NCBI GenBank assembly: GCA_022771205.1
Contig: JALFCF010000005.1
Location: 1-64,000, forward strand
Direction: 5' to 3'
DNA: 64,000 nt
DNA from: Mycoplasmatota bacterium
GTDB taxonomy: Bacteria > Bacillota_I > Bacilli_A > RF39 > UBA660
Positions 61,867 to 64,000 of the stretch are shown in pieces. The translations under genes and the position numbers were made by a program. Below the pieces are notes generated by a model that did no database searches, was not told the origin of the DNA, and was given only the letters and a program-made list of their open reading frames with translations. The stretch's first letter is position 1; each line of letters starts with the position of its first letter.

Positions 61867-63105
61867 ATGGCAAAAGAGTTCTACTTTGAAATTACTAAAA
61901 GAATACCAAATCAACTAGGAAGGGCCGGTATTATTCATACACCTCATGGAAATATTAAAACACCAGCCTTTATAGCAGTTGGTACAAAAGGAGAAGTAAA
62001 ATTTTTAACACCAGAAGATTTAAAAAGTATAAATGCCCAAGCAATGCTAAGCAATGGTTACCACCTTCAAAATATAAAAGAAGAAATAGCAACAGCTGGT
62101 GGTTTAGCTAAATATTCTAAATGGAATGGACCAACAATCACAGATTCAGGGGGCTTTCAAGTAATGTCACTAGGATCAGGGCTAGGAAAAGTAGTAAGTA
62201 TGGAAAGAGAAAAAGAAATCAAAAATACTGAAAAAAAGGACAGATTAGCCCATGTATCAGAAAACGGAGTAAATTTCTACGACCCTATTCTAGAAAAAGA
62301 AGATTTTATAGGTCCAGAAGAATCCATGCAAATTCAATGTAAAATCGGAGCAGATATACATATGGCATTTGATGAACTAACATCTCTAGCAGACGATTAC
62401 GAATACAATAAAGAAGCCCTAGCAAGAACAGAACGTTGGGCTTTACGAAGTTTAGAAGAACATAAAAAACATTGTAGAGATTTAGGATATTATCAAGCTC
62501 TATATGGCGTATTACAAGGTGGAAGATGGGAAGATTTAAGACGAAGCACAGCAAAAAAAATGGCACAAATGAAATTTGATGGCTATGGATTGGGTGGAGC
62601 ATTTTTAAAAGAAGACTTAGGAAAAATTTTACAATGGTGTTGTGAAGAATTGCCAGAAGATAAACCTAGACACTTACTAGGGCTATCTCGACCTGATGAC
62701 ATTTTAATAGGAATCAGTATGGGAGCAGATACGTTTGACTGTGTAGCCCCAACTAGAGAAGCAAGGCATGGAAGAATATATACTAAGACTGGTTATATTA
62801 AACTATCAAAGTTTAAAAATGATAATACACCTCTAGATAAAAATTGTGACTGCCCGACATGTCAAGCTGGTTGGACTAGAAAAGAATTAATAGCATTAAT
62901 GAAATCAGAAAAAACAGAAGAAAGAATAAAATATTTTAACTTAGCTTCATTACACAATTTACGCTTTATTATAAGATTAACAGAAGAAGCAAGAGAAGCT
63001 ATTTTAAATAACAAATTCGAAGAATACAAAAATAATTTTTTAAAGACATATTATCAAACAGAAACAAGCAAGTTGACAAATCAAAATAATTATGATAAAA
63101 TGTAG
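61867..63105 (+). CDS. tgt: tRNA-guanine(34) transglycosylase
   Basis: A 412-residue enzyme replacing G34 with preQ1 in tRNAs with GUN anticodons. ITDSGGFQVMS carries the active-site Asp region, YGVLQGGRWEDLRR and YGLGGAFLKEDLG follow, HLLGLSRPDDILIGISMGADTFDCVAPTREARHGRIYT contains the nucleophile Asp (DTFD), and CDCPTC with a later His in LASLHN binds zinc. Length is a little above the usual 375-385; the extra residues lie around KEIKNTEKKDRLAHVSENG and at the C-terminus. The end of the gene contains the promoter for the thrS leader. Confidence 0.97.
   Translation: MAKEFYFEITKRIPNQLGRAGIIHTPHGNIKTPAFIAVGTKGEVKFLTPEDLKSINAQAMLSNGYHLQNIKEEIATAGGLAKYSKWNGPTITDSGGFQVMSLGSGLGKVVSMEREKEIKNTEKKDRLAHVSENGVNFYDPILEKEDFIGPEESMQIQCKIGADIHMAFDELTSLADDYEYNKEALARTERWALRSLEEHKKHCRDLGYYQALYGVLQGGRWEDLRRSTAKKMAQMKFDGYGLGGAFLKEDLGKILQWCCEELPEDKPRHLLGLSRPDDILIGISMGADTFDCVAPTREARHGRIYTKTGYIKLSKFKNDNTPLDKNCDCPTCQAGWTRKELIALMKSEKTEERIKYFNLASLHNLRFIIRLTEEAREAILNNKFEEYKNNFLKTYYQTETSKLTNQNNYDKM
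63073..63101 (+). promoter_or_regulatory. Promoter P1 of the thrS leader
   Basis: TTGACA (63073-63078), 17-base spacer, TAAAAT (63096-63101), inside the last codons of tgt. Transcription would start near 63108, directly before the leader peptide. Confidence 0.85.
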
Positions 63106-63129
63106 ACACTTTTTGAAAGGGAGAATATT

Positions 63130-63207
63130 ATGAAAAACAATCAATTAACAACTACTACGACTACTACAAAATCAATTATTACTATTGATTGTTTTAGCAT
63201 TGTTTAA
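63130..63207 (+). CDS. Threonine leader peptide
   Basis: A 25-codon ORF with GAAAGGGAG eight bases before its ATG. It reads MKNNQL, seven consecutive threonines (ACA ACT ACT ACG ACT ACT ACA), then KSIITIDCFSIV and TAA. The peptide has no other visible purpose; a Thr run between two RNA arms and directly before a terminator is the layout of ribosome-mediated attenuation. An eighth Thr and several Ile codons follow. It lies upstream of thrS, whose product charges the tRNA that the leader tests. Confidence 0.8.
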   Translation: MKNNQLTTTTTTTKSIITIDCFSIV

Positions 63208-63275
63208 TAAATAATAAACATCAAAGTTTATTTAAAAAAACAAGTCTATTACAATCAATGTAATAGACTTTTAAT
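63134..63275 (+). promoter_or_regulatory. Attenuator: alternative hairpins and terminator
   Basis: Arm 1, AAAACAATCAAT (63134-63145, before the Thr codons), pairs perfectly with arm 2, ATTGATTGTTTT (63184-63195, after them). The terminator is a 12-bp stem (63242-63253 with 63259-63270) followed by TTAATTT. Its loop side holds ACAATCAAT (63251-63259), identical to nine bases of arm 1 and hence able to pair with arm 2. A ribosome stalled on Thr codons covers arm 1, freeing arm 2 to invade the terminator. The competing pairing is only 9 bp and overlaps the top of the terminator stem, so its strength is uncertain. A further small hairpin lies at 63213-63232. Confidence 0.65.
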
Positions 63276-63304
63276 TTGTGCAAGATTAAAAAGAATGCTA
63301 TACT
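63276..63304 (+). promoter_or_regulatory. Promoter P2 directly before the T-box
   Basis: TTGTGC (63276-63281), 17-base spacer, TATACT (63299-63304). It begins right after the attenuator terminator, so the T-box and thrS can also be transcribed without the leader peptide. Confidence 0.6.
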
Positions 63305-63314
63305 AAAAATGAAA

Positions 63315-63515
63315 AACTATAATATAGGACATGATTATTAAAAAACTATTTTAAAGAGAGTTATCAGACGGTGAAAGATAATAAATAGTTTTAATGATTA
63401 CTACCTATTATGTTGCCCTCGAAAGAGATTGCCCGAAAACATCGGTTATACAATTAAGTAAAAATAAGGATGGTACCGTCTTATAGACTCCTATGACGGT
63501 ACCATTCTTTTTGTT
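63315..63515 (+). promoter_or_regulatory. T-box leader, specifier ACU (Thr)
   Basis: Stem I begins near 63329 with AGAGAG, GACGGTGAAAG; the specifier region GAT-T-ACT-A gives ACT at 63400-63402 in the same frame as the Tyr and Leu T-boxes of this window (GAA-N-codon-A). The core AAGGATGGTACCGTC (63466-63480) differs slightly from AAGGGTGGTACCGCG. The terminator ATGGTACCGTC/GACGGTACCAT (63470-63480 with 63495-63505) ends in TTCTTTTTG. Confidence 0.9.
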
Positions 63516-63535
63516 TTATAAAGGAGATGATAAAA

Positions 63536-63574
63536 TTGACGACCGAAACAGAAAATGGTACGAAACACTCCTAA
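63536..63574 (+). CDS. Possible Thr-rich upstream ORF of thrS
   Basis: TTG 63536 follows AAAGGAG at seven to nine bases and reads MTTETENGTKHS, stop at 63572. It has four Thr codons in 12 (ACG, ACC, ACA, ACG), two of them rare types here, and is out of frame with thrS. It may be a second leader peptide that senses threonyl-tRNA, or only the residue of a sequence around a ribosome site. Confidence 0.4.
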   Translation: MTTETENGTKHS

Positions 63575-63606
63575 TCAAAAAGTAAAATCAAGAAAGAAGG
63601 TAAAAT

Positions 63607-64000
63607 ATGATAAGTGAAAAAGCAGCTTTATTATTAAAACAAGTAATTAAAGAAAGCAATATAGAAGTTAAATTAGATAATTATAACTTTAATGAAGATG
63701 AATTTTATTATGAATTTAAAATTAATAATAAAATCAGTGAAAATGATTTTAAAAACATAGAAAAAAGAATACATGAACTAGATAATAGCTTGTATGTCAA
63801 ATTATTAAGAATAAGTGGCGTTTATTTAGATGGTAATGCAAACAATGAAATGATAGATAGAATATCTGGAAAAGCCTTTGAGAATGAAGAAAAATTAAAT
63901 GAATATTTACACTTTTTAGAACAAGCCAAAGAAAGAGATCATAGAAAAATAGGTAGAGATTTGGATCTATTCTGTTTTTCTGATTATATAGGACCAGGAT
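63607..64000 (+). CDS. thrS: Threonyl-tRNA synthetase, 5' part (runs off the window)
   Basis: The first 131 codons of ThrRS. SEKAALLLKQVIKE and DEFYYEFKINNKISENDFKNIEKRIHELDN match the start of the N2 editing domain (usually HSxAHLLA... and DGFYYDF), and LLRISGVYLDGNANNEMIDRISGKAFENEEKLNEYLHFLEQAKERDHRKIGRDLDLF matches the junction into the catalytic core. The TGS domain is absent and ~60 residues of the editing domain, including its HxxxH/CxxxH metal and catalytic residues, are missing, as in editing-deficient mycoplasma enzymes. GAAAGAAGG precedes ATG 63607. Catalytic motifs 1-3 lie beyond the window. Confidence 0.9.
   Translation, partial: MISEKAALLLKQVIKESNIEVKLDNYNFNEDEFYYEFKINNKISENDFKNIEKRIHELDNSLYVKLLRISGVYLDGNANNEMIDRISGKAFENEEKLNEYLHFLEQAKERDHRKIGRDLDLFCFSDYIGPG

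Noticed and set aside
1..64000. CRISPR arrays, rRNA operons or insertion sequences
   Set aside because: No regularly spaced direct repeats, no rRNA signatures and no DDE transposase were seen.

Overview
The window comes from a very AT-rich, endospore-forming, fermentative low-GC Gram-positive bacterium (Bacillota). A lineage near the Bacilli/Erysipelotrichia or an uncultured gut relative such as RF39 fits best, but this placement is inferred from gene content. Spore formation is supported by spoIVA, an alpha/beta SASP gene, a CSE60-type gene and a GerS-like lipoprotein. The Firmicutes character is supported by EzrA, three T-box leaders, CdaA/CdaR, SPFH/NfeD and sortase genes. The standard code appears to be used: TGA ends real genes and Trp is TGG.

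Layout. Positions 1 to about 4992 are the right-hand part of an integrated mobile element: an origin-of-transfer-like hairpin cluster, a divergent regulator and operator module, two small winged-helix proteins, an SSB-like protein and a large serine recombinase at the extreme end. It has integrated inside spoIVA. The sequence after the recombinase resumes in frame at the residue equivalent to Trp122 of B. subtilis SpoIVA, so the first ~121 codons, including the P-loop, are not in this window. This is the arrangement of skin-like elements that interrupt sporulation genes and are excised during development.

From 6.1 to 25.6 kb most genes lie on the minus strand: engB, a DHH phosphoesterase, two acetate kinase genes flanking a tail-anchored protein, a SASP gene, thiI, a prepilin-like protein, ezrA, a DUF218 protein, a histidine phosphatase, a T-box(Tyr) operon of a CYTH protein and tyrS, a YtxH/DUF948 envelope cluster and trmB. 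rpsD is on the plus strand with its own leader. From 25.7 to 48.4 kb come two FemX-type ligases, a decayed Nudix gene, a MurJ/SpoVB-type flippase, cse60, a PHP hydrolase, a HipA-like kinase, a T-box(Leu) operon with a LeuRS that carries a whole Nudix domain in its editing domain, a GH31 glucosidase, VanY, patatin, a radical SAM protein, SPFH/NfeD, fhs, and a thioester-domain adhesin paired with its own sortase. From 48.4 to 61 kb are a CtpA-type protease, a GerS-like lipoprotein, cdaA-cdaR, tRNA-Thr(CGU), an NlpC/P60 hydrolase, an FAD/Rieske oxidoreductase, pflB-pflA and tmRNA. The window ends with tgt and the start of thrS.

Points of most interest: (1) the spoIVA interruption; (2) the ~500-nt thrS leader, which stacks a threonine leader-peptide attenuator, a second promoter, a T-box with a Thr (ACU) specifier and a Thr-rich upstream ORF; (3) the LeuRS-Nudix fusion plus a decayed free-standing relative; (4) two genes (HipA-like kinase and sortase) with no ATG, GTG or TTG start where translation must begin; and (5) a ThrRS whose N-terminus lacks the TGS domain and most of the editing domain. 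Pfl, two acetate kinases and formate-THF ligase together suggest fermentation of pyruvate to formate and acetate with formate feeding one-carbon metabolism.
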